Assembly (NCBI GenBank): GCA_001570385.1
Contig: BBYL01000031.1
Span: 57,944 to 121,943, forward strand
Origin: Microtetraspora glauca
GTDB taxonomy: Bacteria; Actinomycetota; Actinomycetes; Streptosporangiales; Streptosporangiaceae
DNA: 64,000 nt
Direction: 5' to 3'
Below, one piece after another: positions 1 through 8,400 of this stretch. A model generated the notes under the pieces. It had not been told where the DNA came from and searched no databases. It was given only the letters and a program-made list of their open reading frames with translations. Position numbers and translations under genes: made by a program. Numbering within the stretch: position 1 is the stretch's first letter; each line of letters begins with the position of its first letter.

Positions 1-2
1 AC

Positions 3-224
3 ACCGACGTGCGGCTCGACGGCGACGCGGGGCTGTGGGCCGAGATCGGCGGGCTGCCGCCGAAACAGCGGGCGGTGCTCGTGCTGCGTTACTACGAGGA
101 CCTCCCGGACGTCGAGATCGCCAGAATCCTCGGCATCTCGCCGGGGACCGTACGCAGCCAGGTCTCGCGTGCCCTCGACAAGTTGCGGATCCAGCGCCGC
201 GCGATGCACATGGAGGAAGTGTGA
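3..224 (+). CDS. ECF sigma factor, SigE family, C-terminal part (cut by window start)
   Basis: The reading frame is open from the first bases of the window, so the N-terminal half (region 2) lies upstream. The visible 70-odd residues are a sigma region 4: LPPKQRAVLVLRYYEDL followed by a helix-turn-helix, VEIARILGISPGTVRSQVSR. The pattern LPxxQRAVLVLRYxEDL is typical of the actinobacterial SigE-like ECF group. Region 4 binds the -35 element. The stop overlaps the GTG start of the next gene by 3 bases, so the two are translationally coupled and the downstream membrane protein is probably its partner or regulator. Target promoters cannot be seen. Confidence 0.9.
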   Translation, partial: TDVRLDGDAGLWAEIGGLPPKQRAVLVLRYYEDLPDVEIARILGISPGTVRSQVSRALDKLRIQRRAMHMEEV

Positions 225-1594
225 GAACCGAACAGGACCTCGTCGGCACGCTGAGGAAGGCAGCGAACAGCGTGCCCCCGCCGGTCGATCTCGGCCATGG
301 CCTGGTGACCCGTCGCAGGCGCAGGACGCGCAGGCGCTACCAGTCGGCCCTGGCCGTCGCCGGGGTCGTCGCCGTCGTCCTGGGAGGGACGGCCGTCGTC
401 CGCGGTGGAGATCGTACGGACGAGGTCGGGCCGATGGCCTCGGCCGCTCCCGGCATCGTCGATGATCCCGCCACCGTCGAGGGGCGGCCGAGTCCGGCCC
501 GCGAGGTGTGGCCGGAGGCGGTGTCGACGATCCCCAAGAAGGCCGCGGACGGCTTCAGGTACCGGCCGGTCACCGCGCTCAGCCCCACGGAGATCCTGCT
601 CATCGCGGAGGCGTCGTTCGAGAAGGCGGGTCGTTTCGAGGTCTATGACACGAGGACCGGGCAGGCACGGGTGCTCACGACGATAGTTCCCGGTGGAAAG
701 GGCTACTTCGAGCAGCACGCCGAAGTGGGCCAGGACTACATCGCCTGGTACGGCACGAAGCCGAACGACGGCGTCGCGTGGGCCGTCCTCTGGGCCGCCC
801 CCCGCCAGGGCGGGGACCCGATCCGCGTCGGCGAGGTGGGCGGGGGCCTGGCCGAGGTGGACAGGATCGGGGTAACGAAGGACCACGTCCTCTGGTCGCC
901 CCGTTCCGGCGGGGTGTACCGCATGCCGATCAGTGGGGGCGCGCCGGAGAGGATCGCGGGAACGGACGGGCTGTGGCTGTACTCCTGGCCGTGGGCACGT
1001 GACGTGCCGGGCGACGCGGGCCCCGACGAGGAGCAGCGGAACAGGAACCAGAGCCTGCTGGTCAACCTGGAGACCGGCGCCCGACGATCGATCACCGCCC
1101 CTTCCGGCGTGACGGGCCTGCGCTGCGCCACCGAGTGGTGCGTTGGCACCTCCGGCGGATCCGAGGGATCCGAGGGATCCGACGGACAGGTCTTCGCCAT
1201 GCGGCCCGACGGCACGGAGGGAAAGCAGCTGCCCGGACGCGCCCACATGCTGGAGATCCACGGCGGCCACTTCGTCCAGCTGAGCGAGGGACGTCCCGCG
1301 CTCTACGACCTGAACACCGGGAAGGTCGCCGGGATCAGCGCGATCACCAAGGACGGGGCCGGTGGCTCATACGGGAGCGGCGTCTCGTCGTCGCCCACCC
1401 TGGTCTTCTACTGGAACGCGGGCGAGACCAAGACCAAGAGGACCTGCGTCCCGATGAGAGAAGAGGACCGGAAGCTGATGGCGTCGGCGGGGGCGACCCC
1501 GTCCCCCGGCGCGACGACGTGCATGACCGAGACGATCGAGCTGGGCGACAAGAACGAGATCCTCAACCTGGCCGCCGTCCAGGACGCCGGGTGA
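221..1594 (+). CDS. membrane-anchored protein with predicted beta-propeller ectodomain, partner of ECF sigma factor
   Basis: 457 residues from a GTG start that overlaps the sigma stop, with GGAGGA (212-217) just upstream. Residues about 1-35 are cytoplasmic and end in an arginine-rich stretch. One hydrophobic helix (about 42-60, rich in Ala, Val and Gly) follows, then an extracytoplasmic region with repeated blade-like segments such as VLWSPRSGGVYRMPISGG and FEVYDTRTGQARVL that resemble a TolB/WD40-like propeller. Proteins of this shape often sit next to SigE-family sigma factors in actinomycetes, where they may sense envelope signals. No zinc-binding anti-sigma motif (HxxxCxxC) is present, so an anti-sigma role is inference from position only. 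Confidence 0.75.
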   Translation: MRTEQDLVGTLRKAANSVPPPVDLGHGLVTRRRRRTRRRYQSALAVAGVVAVVLGGTAVVRGGDRTDEVGPMASAAPGIVDDPATVEGRPSPAREVWPEAVSTIPKKAADGFRYRPVTALSPTEILLIAEASFEKAGRFEVYDTRTGQARVLTTIVPGGKGYFEQHAEVGQDYIAWYGTKPNDGVAWAVLWAAPRQGGDPIRVGEVGGGLAEVDRIGVTKDHVLWSPRSGGVYRMPISGGAPERIAGTDGLWLYSWPWARDVPGDAGPDEEQRNRNQSLLVNLETGARRSITAPSGVTGLRCATEWCVGTSGGSEGSEGSDGQVFAMRPDGTEGKQLPGRAHMLEIHGGHFVQLSEGRPALYDLNTGKVAGISAITKDGAGGSYGSGVSSSPTLVFYWNAGETKTKRTCVPMREEDRKLMASAGATPSPGATTCMTETIELGDKNEILNLAAVQDAG

Positions 1595-1674
1595 GGCATG
1601 TGGCCGGGTTCGAGGCACGAGCGGGTGCCGAAATCTCGGGCGGCGAATCGCGGCAAAGGTATAGGAATTAGCGC

Positions 1675-1884
1675 GTGATGATGGCTGAGCACGCTCAATC
1701 CCTGGCCCCGGTCAACTCGCAGGTGCGGCGGAAGGCCCTGCGGCCGCAGGATCTCCAGCCGTTCTTCGTCGAGCGGGTCAACGCCCGCGATCTGGAGGGG
1801 CTCGAAGAGCTCTACGAGCCTGACGCGGCGCCCTGCTCCGTCAGCGGGTACGCCCGTCCCGGAGCAGGGCGATCGTCTCGGTGA
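1675..1884 (+). pseudogene. N-terminal fragment of a SnoaL/NTF2-like protein
   Basis: The 69-residue frame contains FFVERVNARDLEGLEELYEPDA, the usual opening helix and first strand of SnoaL-like/NTF2 proteins (about 120-150 residues when complete). Homology ends after about residue 50 and the rest runs antisense into the 3' end of the YdeI-like gene. It looks like the 5' stub of a gene whose remainder was deleted. A complete unrelated SnoaL-like gene lies at 24290-24730. Confidence 0.5.
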
Positions 1885-2293
1885 GACGCCGCTGCCTGGT
1901 CTCGGGCTTCTTGGCTCCCTCGACGGAGAGAACGAACCACTGCTTCTTGGTATAGGAGAGCGTGTCGAAGAACCTCTTGGCCTCGGCGTCGCGGTCGAGG
2001 GCCTCGGCGAGATCGGCCGGCACGGTGACCTCGCGGGGTTCGGTGTCGAGTTCGAGGTCCACCACGACGTCGTCGCCAGCGGAGACCCCCGCGTGTGTGC
2101 GGTTCTCCGCGCTGATCCCGACCATGTATCTGCCGCCCATGGACGCCACGGTCGAGCGGTAGGTGTGACCGTTGATGGTGACGCGGACGGGGGGCCGCTT
2201 GCCCGCTCCGAGGTCGGCGACGACCTCGTCGGGCACCTGGAACCCCGTGGCGGTTTTGCCGGACAGCTCGAGTGTGACTCGAAATCTCATCAC
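1841..2293 (-). CDS. DUF1905/YdeI-like protein
   Basis: 150 residues. The N-terminal half is a small beta-barrel of the DUF1905 type (FRVTLELSGKTATGFQVP, ending in VVVDLELDTEPREVTVP). The C-terminal half is the YdeI/OmpD-associated helical tail (LAEALDRDAEAKRFFDTLSYTKKQ, with the aromatic SYTKKQW signature). YdeI-like proteins are linked to resistance to some cationic peptides, but their biochemistry is unclear. It is followed on the same strand after a short gap from the reductase gene at 2304 and could be co-transcribed with it. Two adjacent Met codons make the exact start uncertain by one residue. Confidence 0.8.
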   Translation of the reverse strand: MMRFRVTLELSGKTATGFQVPDEVVADLGAGKRPPVRVTINGHTYRSTVASMGGRYMVGISAENRTHAGVSAGDDVVVDLELDTEPREVTVPADLAEALDRDAEAKRFFDTLSYTKKQWFVLSVEGAKKPETRQRRLTETIALLRDGRTR

Positions 2294-2303
2294 TGTCGCC
2301 TCT

Positions 2304-2852
2304 CTACGGGTGGAGCGCGGGCTGATAGGTCAGATGAACGACACCGGTGCTGAAGGTCGCTGAGTCGATCAGCCGCAACGGCGTCTGCCGGTCGTCGTCG
2401 AAAAGGCGCCGGCCGCGGCCCAGGACGATGGGGTGGACCAGCAGCTGGAGTTCGTCCAGGACGCCCTCACGCAGCAGTGACCGGACCAGGGTGGGACTGC
2501 CGCTGATGGTGATGTTGTTTCCGGGTTCCTCCTTGAGTTTGGTGAGCTCGGCGGCCACGTCGCCGCCGAGCAAGGTGGTGTTGTGCCACCGCACCGTGTC
2601 CAAGGTCGTGGAGGCGACCAGTTTGGGCATCGTGTTGATCCGCTCTGCCAGCGGCATCTCGCTGCCGCGCTGCGGCCAGGAGGCGGCGAACACCTCGTAG
2701 GTCGTCCGCCCGAGCAGCAGGATGTCGGACTCGTGGAACTGTGCGGCTACCACCTCGCCCATCTGCTCGTTGTAATAGGGGAAGTGCCAGTCCTCAGGTG
2801 TTTCCATGACACCGTCCACGGACACGAACAGCTGCGCGACGATCTTCCTCAT
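2304..2852 (-). CDS. dihydrofolate reductase family (RibD C-terminal-like) protein
   Basis: 182 residues, starting MRKIVAQLFVSVDGVMETP, the opening strand of the DHFR/RibD_C fold, with ILLLGRTTYEVFAASWP and ITISGSPTLVRSLLREG as the two other conserved blocks; these form the NADPH-binding core. It is likely a cytoplasmic NADPH-dependent reductase of unknown substrate, not true FolA, because the folate-binding acidic residue context of FolA is absent. The upstream gap to the hydrolase at 2903 is 50 bases, so it is probably part of a 3679-to-1841 transcript under the TetR-type operator. Confidence 0.85.
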   Translation of the reverse strand: MRKIVAQLFVSVDGVMETPEDWHFPYYNEQMGEVVAAQFHESDILLLGRTTYEVFAASWPQRGSEMPLAERINTMPKLVASTTLDTVRWHNTTLLGGDVAAELTKLKEEPGNNITISGSPTLVRSLLREGVLDELQLLVHPIVLGRGRRLFDDDRQTPLRLIDSATFSTGVVHLTYQPALHP

Positions 2853-2902
2853 GACCTCTCCTCGGTGGGTGGCGCCTCTGGGGATGCCTGGGCGACGCGG
2901 TC

Positions 2903-3679
2903 TCAGGCGGCGAAGAACTCCGCCAGGACGGGGGCGATGGCCGCCGGGTCGACGTTGTGGGGCTGACCGTGCAGGGTGCGGCGCTGGGGGGTGGGCAGGG
3001 CCGCGGTGATCGCCTCGGCGGCGGTGCTGACCCAGGGGATCGTCCCGCCGTCGATCACGATCGTGGGGACGGTGATGGAGGCCAACTGGTCGGCGGGCAG
3101 GGAGAAGTCACCGGCGACCTCGGCGTCGTAGGCCAGGGCGGGCGCGGTGGAGCCCATCGCCTCCCAGAACGGGCCGGCCTTCATTCCGGCGACGAACTCG
3201 GCGGGCATGAGCACCGCCTCCAGGAAGAACAGTTCGAGCATGTCGCCGTGACGGCCCTGCTCGCGCAGCGCGAACTGCTGGTCGCGATAGTCGGCGGGGA
3301 CGGCCGGGCGGGTGCCGGGGAGGATGTAGGGCACCTCCCACAGCGCCAGCCTGGTGATGGCCAGACCGCGAGCCGCGGCCTGGACGGCGAGGATCCCGCC
3401 GCCGGAGGTCCCGTACACCATCGCCGATCCGCCCGCTTCGGTGATCAGGGCCTGGATGTCCTCGAACTCGCGGTCCACCGAGTACGGCGCGGCGTCGCCG
3501 CTCTGGCCCCGGCCGCGCCGGTCGTAGTTGTACACGGTGTAGTCGCCCGCAAGCAGGTCGGCCACCGGCGCGTTCGCTGATCGGTCGGTGGGTCCGCCGC
3601 CGATCAGGATGACTGCCGGTCCCGAGCCGATCCGGTCGTACGCGATGGGGGTCCCGTCCGTGGAGATGACCTTGTTCAT
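2903..3679 (-). CDS. alpha/beta hydrolase
   Basis: 258 residues with the standard layout: oxyanion loop VILIGGGPTDR near residue 28, nucleophile elbow YGTSGGGIL (Ser in GxSxG), a core strand carrying TIVIDGG, and a C-terminal histidine in GQPHNVD. Its closest general group is the small esterase/peroxidase-like hydrolases with a GGGPTD loop. It is the first gene of a minus-strand set (hydrolase, reductase, YdeI-like) and diverges from a TetR regulator across a 99-base region holding two operator-like repeats, which suggests control by that regulator. The natural substrate cannot be read from sequence. Confidence 0.88.
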   Translation of the reverse strand: MNKVISTDGTPIAYDRIGSGPAVILIGGGPTDRSANAPVADLLAGDYTVYNYDRRGRGQSGDAAPYSVDREFEDIQALITEAGGSAMVYGTSGGGILAVQAAARGLAITRLALWEVPYILPGTRPAVPADYRDQQFALREQGRHGDMLELFFLEAVLMPAEFVAGMKAGPFWEAMGSTAPALAYDAEVAGDFSLPADQLASITVPTIVIDGGTIPWVSTAAEAITAALPTPQRRTLHGQPHNVDPAAIAPVLAEFFAA

Positions 3680-3703
3680 GGCGTTTCCTTTCGAGCTCGT
3701 TCG

Positions 3704-3750
3704 GTACTGGACCGTACAGTACTTGTTTGAGTACTGAGCCGTCTAGTACT
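3704..3750. promoter_or_regulatory. two tandem operator repeats between TetR gene and its divergent target
   Basis: Two 20-base copies, GTACTGGACCGTACAGTACT (3704-3723) and GTACTGAGCCGTCTAGTACT (3731-3750), differ at four positions and start 27 bases apart. Each is an inverted repeat (GTACTG..CAGTAC; AGTACT..AGTACT). They fill the gap between the divergent hydrolase and TetR genes, as expected for an autoregulated TetR operator. Confidence 0.7.
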
Positions 3751-3778
3751 AAACTGAAAATGAGGAGAGGAGCGGACG

Positions 3779-4420
3779 ATGACAGACGTGGCACAGACGA
3801 CGCCGCAGGTGGAGGGCCGTTCAGCCCGCAAACGCAGGGCGATCATGGAGGCGGCCACCGGGCTGTTCCTGCGTAACGGCTATCAGGGCACCAGCATGGA
3901 CGAGGTCGCCGCCCTTGCCGCGGTGTCCAAGCAGACCGTCTACAAGAACTTCACCGACAAGGAACAGTTGTTCCGCGACATCATCCTCGGCGCCACCGAC
4001 CGAGTCGGCGAGTTCACCGAGGTCGTCGCCCAGCTCGCCGGCACCGAGGACCTGGAGGAGGACCTGGGTGAGCTCGCCCGCCGATACATCACCGTGGTCA
4101 TCCAGCCGCGAACGCTGCAGCTGCGCAGGCTTCTCATCGCCGAGGCGGGCCGCTTCCCGGCGGTGGCGCGTGACTATTACCAGCGGGCGCCGGGACGCAC
4201 GATCGACGCGTTCACCGACTGCTTCCAGAAGCTGGCGGACCGGGGGCTGCTGCGGATCGACGATCCGCCCCTGGCCGCCAGCCACTTCGCCTGGCTGATC
4301 TTGTCCCAGCCGATGGACAAGGCCATGTTCTTCGGGGACGAACAGCAGTACACCCCCGCGGAACTCCAGCACTTCGCGGACGAAGGGGTCCGCGTGTTCC
4401 TCGCCGCCTACCGGACCTGA
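3779..4420 (+). CDS. TetR/AcrR family transcriptional regulator
   Basis: 213 residues. The N-terminal TetR helix-turn-helix is clear: RAIMEAATGLFLRNGYQGTS and VAALAAVSKQTVYKNFTDKE (about residues 21-64). The C-terminal ligand/dimer domain includes QPRTLQLRRLLIAEAGRFP, typical of the TetR C-terminal 'AefR-like' group. It starts at ATG 3779 after GAGGAGAGGAG. It probably represses itself and the divergent hydrolase gene through the repeats at 3704-3750. The inducer is unknown. Confidence 0.92.
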   Translation: MTDVAQTTPQVEGRSARKRRAIMEAATGLFLRNGYQGTSMDEVAALAAVSKQTVYKNFTDKEQLFRDIILGATDRVGEFTEVVAQLAGTEDLEEDLGELARRYITVVIQPRTLQLRRLLIAEAGRFPAVARDYYQRAPGRTIDAFTDCFQKLADRGLLRIDDPPLAASHFAWLILSQPMDKAMFFGDEQQYTPAELQHFADEGVRVFLAAYRT

Positions 4421-4494
4421 GCGAGACGGCCCGCCGGACCTCGACGGCTGATCGGCGCCGGAGTCGCGGAGGCTGCGCTTGAGCAGCCCGACGA

Positions 4495-5820
4495 TCAGGT
4501 TGGAACGCGGTGGCCGGCGAGGTGGGCGAGGACCGCGTGGTTGGCCTCCCAGCCGTCGGGGAACTTGACGGGCACGTTGAGCCGCACCCTCCCCGTGCTG
4601 GGATGGGCGTCGAGGAGCTCGGGGATCCCGGCGCGGGCGACGACGACGCAGGCGTGGCGGTGGCGCGAGGCCAGCACGCACAGGCGCCCGGACTCGAGGT
4701 GGAACGCGGTGGCGTCGCGCCGCCCGGACAGCGGGTGGAGGACGATGGTCACGTCGTACTCGCGGCCCTGGAGCCGGTTGGCCGTGTCCACGGTGATCCC
4801 CGCGGGGACGCCCGCGGCGCGGATGGCGGCCACCTGGTCGTTGTGCGCGGCGCCGATGGCGATCCGGGTGGCGTCGACGTGGTGGGAGCCGTGCTCGTCG
4901 TGGGCGATCGGGCCGCGCTGCAGCAACCGGGTGGCGAGCCCGGCGCACGCCTGTACGGCGTCGGCGTCGGTCCGGACGGTGTGGCGGCTGGGCAGTTCGT
5001 GCAGCGCCCAGCCCGTGGAGGCGGCCTCGTTCAGCGTGTGGTCCCAGGGGACGGGGAATCCGGCGGCGGTGAACTCCAGCGCGCGGTCCGCGCCCGTCGT
5101 GCCGGATCGGAACGGAGTGAACGGATAGAACGCCTCGGAGATGAGCGGGGCGGCCGAGGCCGGCAGCCGCCAGGAGACGGGCAGCCGGTGGACGGGAAGG
5201 TCGTTGAGCCGGGCGGTGACCGCGACGGCGCTCTGCATCGGGTCCCAGGCCAGGCCGGCCCAGCGTTCGGTGTCGACGACGGAGAACGGGTCGAGCTGGC
5301 CCGGGTCGCCGACGAACAGCGCCTGCTCGAACAGCGCGGCGATGGCCAGCAGCTTGTCCGAGCGCATCTGGTAGGCCTCATCGATGATCGCCCATCTCCA
5401 GGTGCGGCCGGACACGTAGGCCCACTTGTCCGCGGTGGCGAGGACGACCGCGCAGGACGCGACGTCGTCGATCTTCTTGGACGCCGTGACGCCGGGATGC
5501 CGGAGTACCCGCTCGGGGACCTGGAAGCCGTCCTTGTGCAGGCGGCCGACGGTGATCGCGGGTGCCCTCGTGGCGATCTTGTCGACCAGGTCGTCGACCT
5601 GCTCGTTGGTCTGGGCGACGATCATCAGGCGTTCCCCGGCCAGGGCCAGTTCCAGCGTGGTGGTCACGACGAGGGTGGACTTGCCCGCTCCGGGCGGGGA
5701 GTCCACGATGACGCCCCGGTGCCCGCCGCCGGTGAAGTCGGCCAGGATGGCGGCGGTGGCACGGTCGGCGGCCGCGGCGGCGCTTTCGGTGGCGCTTTCG
5801 GCGGAGAAGGGAACGGTCAT
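4495..5820 (-). CDS. superfamily 1 (Upf1/Dna2-like) helicase-type ATPase
   Basis: 441 residues with the full SF1 motif set: Walker A SPPGAGKST (41-49), motif II DEAY (147-150), motif III GDPGQL (171-176), a SWRLP motif IV-like segment (216-220), motif V QGREYD (351-356) and motif VI SRHRHA (385-390). The order and the GDxxQL and QGxExD forms fit the Upf1/Dna2 branch of nucleic-acid translocases. It is shorter than full Dna2-like helicases and has no N-terminal barrel of its own. Its ATG overlaps the stop of the upstream gene (ATGA), and it is the last of four co-directional genes, so it should act with the Fe-S nuclease encoded two genes upstream. Confidence 0.88.
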   Translation of the reverse strand: MTVPFSAESATESAAAAADRATAAILADFTGGGHRGVIVDSPPGAGKSTLVVTTTLELALAGERLMIVAQTNEQVDDLVDKIATRAPAITVGRLHKDGFQVPERVLRHPGVTASKKIDDVASCAVVLATADKWAYVSGRTWRWAIIDEAYQMRSDKLLAIAALFEQALFVGDPGQLDPFSVVDTERWAGLAWDPMQSAVAVTARLNDLPVHRLPVSWRLPASAAPLISEAFYPFTPFRSGTTGADRALEFTAAGFPVPWDHTLNEAASTGWALHELPSRHTVRTDADAVQACAGLATRLLQRGPIAHDEHGSHHVDATRIAIGAAHNDQVAAIRAAGVPAGITVDTANRLQGREYDVTIVLHPLSGRRDATAFHLESGRLCVLASRHRHACVVVARAGIPELLDAHPSTGRVRLNVPVKFPDGWEANHAVLAHLAGHRVPT

Positions 5821-7262
5821 GACCAGGCCTCCACCGCGTCCTCGTCAGTGGGCACGTACGCGGCGGGCGGGCCGCCGTGCGTCCACGGCGTCTCCTCGCC
5901 GGTCGGGAAACCGGGCCGGATCCGCCCGCCGAGGTCGAGCTCGGTGAAGCAGACCGCGTCGCCTGCGGTGGGGACGCCCGCCCCCTTGGCGAGCTGGTCG
6001 TTGAGCTGGACGACGACGATGTCGCCGTCGATCTCGACGATCTCCGCGGACTGCTTGCGGCGGTGCACGGAGAAGACCTTCTTGCCGGGCGTGAGCCGTA
6101 CCGGATCGCCGGTGCGGACGGTGACCAGCGGTCGGGGCACCGGCTTCTTCCCTCCGGGTAGCAGGATCCTGCGATCCGCGTCCACATGGACCGCCTCGCC
6201 GGTGAACGCCTTGCCGGTCGCGCGGTGCTCGGTCATGACCAGCGGATCGTCGTAGGCGCGCTGCGCGTCGTAGGTCTGCTGCGCCGCCTCCATGTCCCAC
6301 AGCCGGATCGCGGCGGGTCCGGCCTGGTCGCGGCGGCCACGGGGCGGCCCGCCGTCGGCCAGGCGGGCGACCTCACGGGTGTACTGGTCCCTGTCGAAGG
6401 CCCACCGTTCGGCGACGCTCGCCGCCTCCGGAAGGCCGCGCAGTTGATCGACGGCCTGCCACATGAGTCGCCAGGTCGGCTCCAGCTGGGTGCGCAGGGC
6501 CTGGCGGACCAGAGCCGGCGAACCGGAGGCGTCGTACGCGCGGATCGCGTGCTGCAGGACCTGGGCGTCGAAGCCGGGGTCGGTGTCGGGGCCCGCCGGC
6601 GGCCAGTCGAGGGGGTTCTCGGCCGCGGCCGCCGCCTCCTGGCCGGTGAGACCGGGCGGCGGGGAGATCCAGGCGAGCAGTGTGGCGAGGTTGGCGTCCT
6701 CCAGCGGGCTCTGCCCGGTCGCCCAGTGCAGGGCCAGCGCCTCGGTCACGGGAACCAACGCCGACGATCCGGCGAACTCGGTGCGCTCGTACAGGAAGGT
6801 CAGCCACTGGCCGAGGACGGGCACGGAGGGATCGACAGGGTAGGGGCCGTCGGTCCGGCGGAACCGGGTGGAGCGGCCGAGCAGCCTGACGAACTCGATC
6901 GCCCGTCCTCCCGGTACGAGGATCTGCGGGGCGTCGAGGTAGCGCTCGCGTTCGTTCCTGCCGGTGACCGTTTCGGTCGCGGTGGCGAACCCTTCGATGT
7001 ACGGAAGCATGATCTGGGCGAGCTCGGCCATGAAGGCGAACCGCAGGTCCCGGTTGCGCGGCTGCGGGACGACCAGCAGGCGGGGATCGGCGGGATCGGT
7101 GCCGACCATCGCGCCCAGCGGCGCGGCGGCCTCTCCGGCGAGCTTGAGCGGGATGAACACCATGGGCCGGGCCGACAGGTGCAGGTGCCGTACGGTCGCG
7201 ATCGGCTGGGCACGCCCTTCGCGGACGGCGAGCGCGCGGGCGTAGGAGGTCACGATGCCCAT
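5817..7262 (-). CDS. unknown protein of the nuclease-helicase operon, C-terminal beta-barrel-like segment
   Basis: 481 residues not recognised as a named family. The first 200 residues carry repeated hydrophobic strands (PMVFIPLKLAG, LLVVPQPRN) and helices; the middle is Ala/Pro-rich and helical. Residues about 365-445 look like a small all-beta barrel (RRILLPGGKKP, GDPVRLTPGKKVFSVH, IVEIDGDIVVVQL), similar in pattern to the 1B barrel that precedes motif I in Upf1/Dna2 helicases. It overlaps the nuclease gene by 13 bases and the helicase by 4, so the three are tightly coupled. I infer that it is a subunit or detached accessory domain of the helicase, but this is unproven. Confidence 0.7.
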   Translation of the reverse strand: MGIVTSYARALAVREGRAQPIATVRHLHLSARPMVFIPLKLAGEAAAPLGAMVGTDPADPRLLVVPQPRNRDLRFAFMAELAQIMLPYIEGFATATETVTGRNERERYLDAPQILVPGGRAIEFVRLLGRSTRFRRTDGPYPVDPSVPVLGQWLTFLYERTEFAGSSALVPVTEALALHWATGQSPLEDANLATLLAWISPPPGLTGQEAAAAAENPLDWPPAGPDTDPGFDAQVLQHAIRAYDASGSPALVRQALRTQLEPTWRLMWQAVDQLRGLPEAASVAERWAFDRDQYTREVARLADGGPPRGRRDQAGPAAIRLWDMEAAQQTYDAQRAYDDPLVMTEHRATGKAFTGEAVHVDADRRILLPGGKKPVPRPLVTVRTGDPVRLTPGKKVFSVHRRKQSAEIVEIDGDIVVVQLNDQLAKGAGVPTAGDAVCFTELDLGGRIRPGFPTGEETPWTHGGPPAAYVPTDEDAVEAWS

Positions 7263-8374
7263 GCGACCGCTTTCGCCTCGGTGTGCTCGCCGTAGATGGC
7301 GCCGACGTGGCGGAGCTGGCCGAGGATCTCGGCGTGCTCGGGTGACGCGAGGAGGTCGCCGCCGACGAGGTCGAGTACGGCGTCGACCGATTCCAGGCCG
7401 CCGAGGTCGTCGCGGGTGGTGCGGCCGAGGGCGTCCAGCGAGCCGCAGGCGCGGGCGTCGGCACGGCAGAAGTACGCCATCTCACAGCTGGACAGGCATT
7501 CCGGCGCGTACCGGGCCTCGACCGTACGGATCGCCCGCGCCAGCTCGGCGGGCGACTGGTCCAGGGTGAAGGAGAGGTCGGGAGGGAGCCGGTCGAGGAT
7601 CCGGTCGATCCCGGTGAGCCGCGACAACTGCCGCCGCAGCGACGCGAGCTGCTGGCGTACGTCGAGCAGGGTCGCGGTCGGGTGGTTGGCGAAGTCCTTG
7701 GGGCAGACCAGCACGACCTCATGGGACACCCGGTCGGGATCGATGCCCTCGGCCTCGAACAACGCCTTCAGCGCGTACACGTAGAGCGCGGAGAGCCGGG
7801 ACGCGGCGGCCACCTGTGCCGAGTCCGCGGTCTCGTCGATGATCGCGAACGACTTGATCTCCACGATGTGGAAGCGGCCCCCGATCTGGAAGGCGATGAC
7901 GGCCGGTTCCAGGTAGACCTCGTGGCCCGCGACCGGCAGCTTGAGCAGCGGGTGGTCGAAGAGCGTGCAGCTCCGCTCGTCGTCCTCGGCGGCCCGGCGC
8001 AGCTCGGCCCGGGTGTGGGTGTGCCTGAGCTGGTGGGCGGCGTTGCCGCCGACGTCCGCGATGTCGGTGTAGGCGACCTCGGGGATCGACAGGCCGAGCG
8101 TGTCGCGCAGCAGCCGCAGCAGGTGGGCGCAGCCGTCGGCCTTCACCAGCTCCTCGAAGGACCTCGCTCGGGCCAGGGCGAACGGGGACTGCCCGAAAGG
8201 AGCGGGGTGGCCGAGATGGACGGCGGTGTTCTGCTTGTGGATCCCGGCCGCGTCGAGTACGGCCCGCCGGTCGCAGCCGGGGTTGCCGGCCAGGGCCGCG
8301 ATGGTGCGGGCGTTGTGGTCGACGGGCGCGGCGTCGCCGCGCAGGGCGTCCAGCCGGTGATTGGGCGTGCTCAC
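7250..8374 (-). CDS. Cas4/RecB-like PD-(D/E)XK nuclease with four-cysteine Fe-S cluster
   Basis: 374 residues from GTG 8374, preceded by GAGGA 5 bases upstream; a longer frame upstream has no support. The nuclease core shows an acidic residue in VYLEPAVIAF (E156), E172-x-K174 in HIVEIKSF, and a downstream Q187..Y198 helix, as in RecB-family exonucleases. One N-terminal cysteine (C34, in GCDRRAVL) and a C-terminal set C293-x3-C297-x5-C303-x6-C310 match the 4Fe-4S arrangement of Cas4, AddB and Dna2 nucleases. Such enzymes cut single-stranded DNA ends. No cas genes or CRISPR repeats are nearby, so it is not part of a CRISPR adaptation module here. Confidence 0.85.
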   Translation of the reverse strand: MSTPNHRLDALRGDAAPVDHNARTIAALAGNPGCDRRAVLDAAGIHKQNTAVHLGHPAPFGQSPFALARARSFEELVKADGCAHLLRLLRDTLGLSIPEVAYTDIADVGGNAAHQLRHTHTRAELRRAAEDDERSCTLFDHPLLKLPVAGHEVYLEPAVIAFQIGGRFHIVEIKSFAIIDETADSAQVAAASRLSALYVYALKALFEAEGIDPDRVSHEVVLVCPKDFANHPTATLLDVRQQLASLRRQLSRLTGIDRILDRLPPDLSFTLDQSPAELARAIRTVEARYAPECLSSCEMAYFCRADARACGSLDALGRTTRDDLGGLESVDAVLDLVGGDLLASPEHAEILGQLRHVGAIYGEHTEAKAVAWAS

Positions 8375-8400
8375 TCGGTCCTCGTGGGGTTGGGATCGGT

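Noticed and set aside
7250..8374. Fe-S nuclease as evidence of a CRISPR-Cas locus
   Set aside because: Cas4-like cysteine pattern, but no cas1/cas2 or repeat-spacer array is seen within the window.
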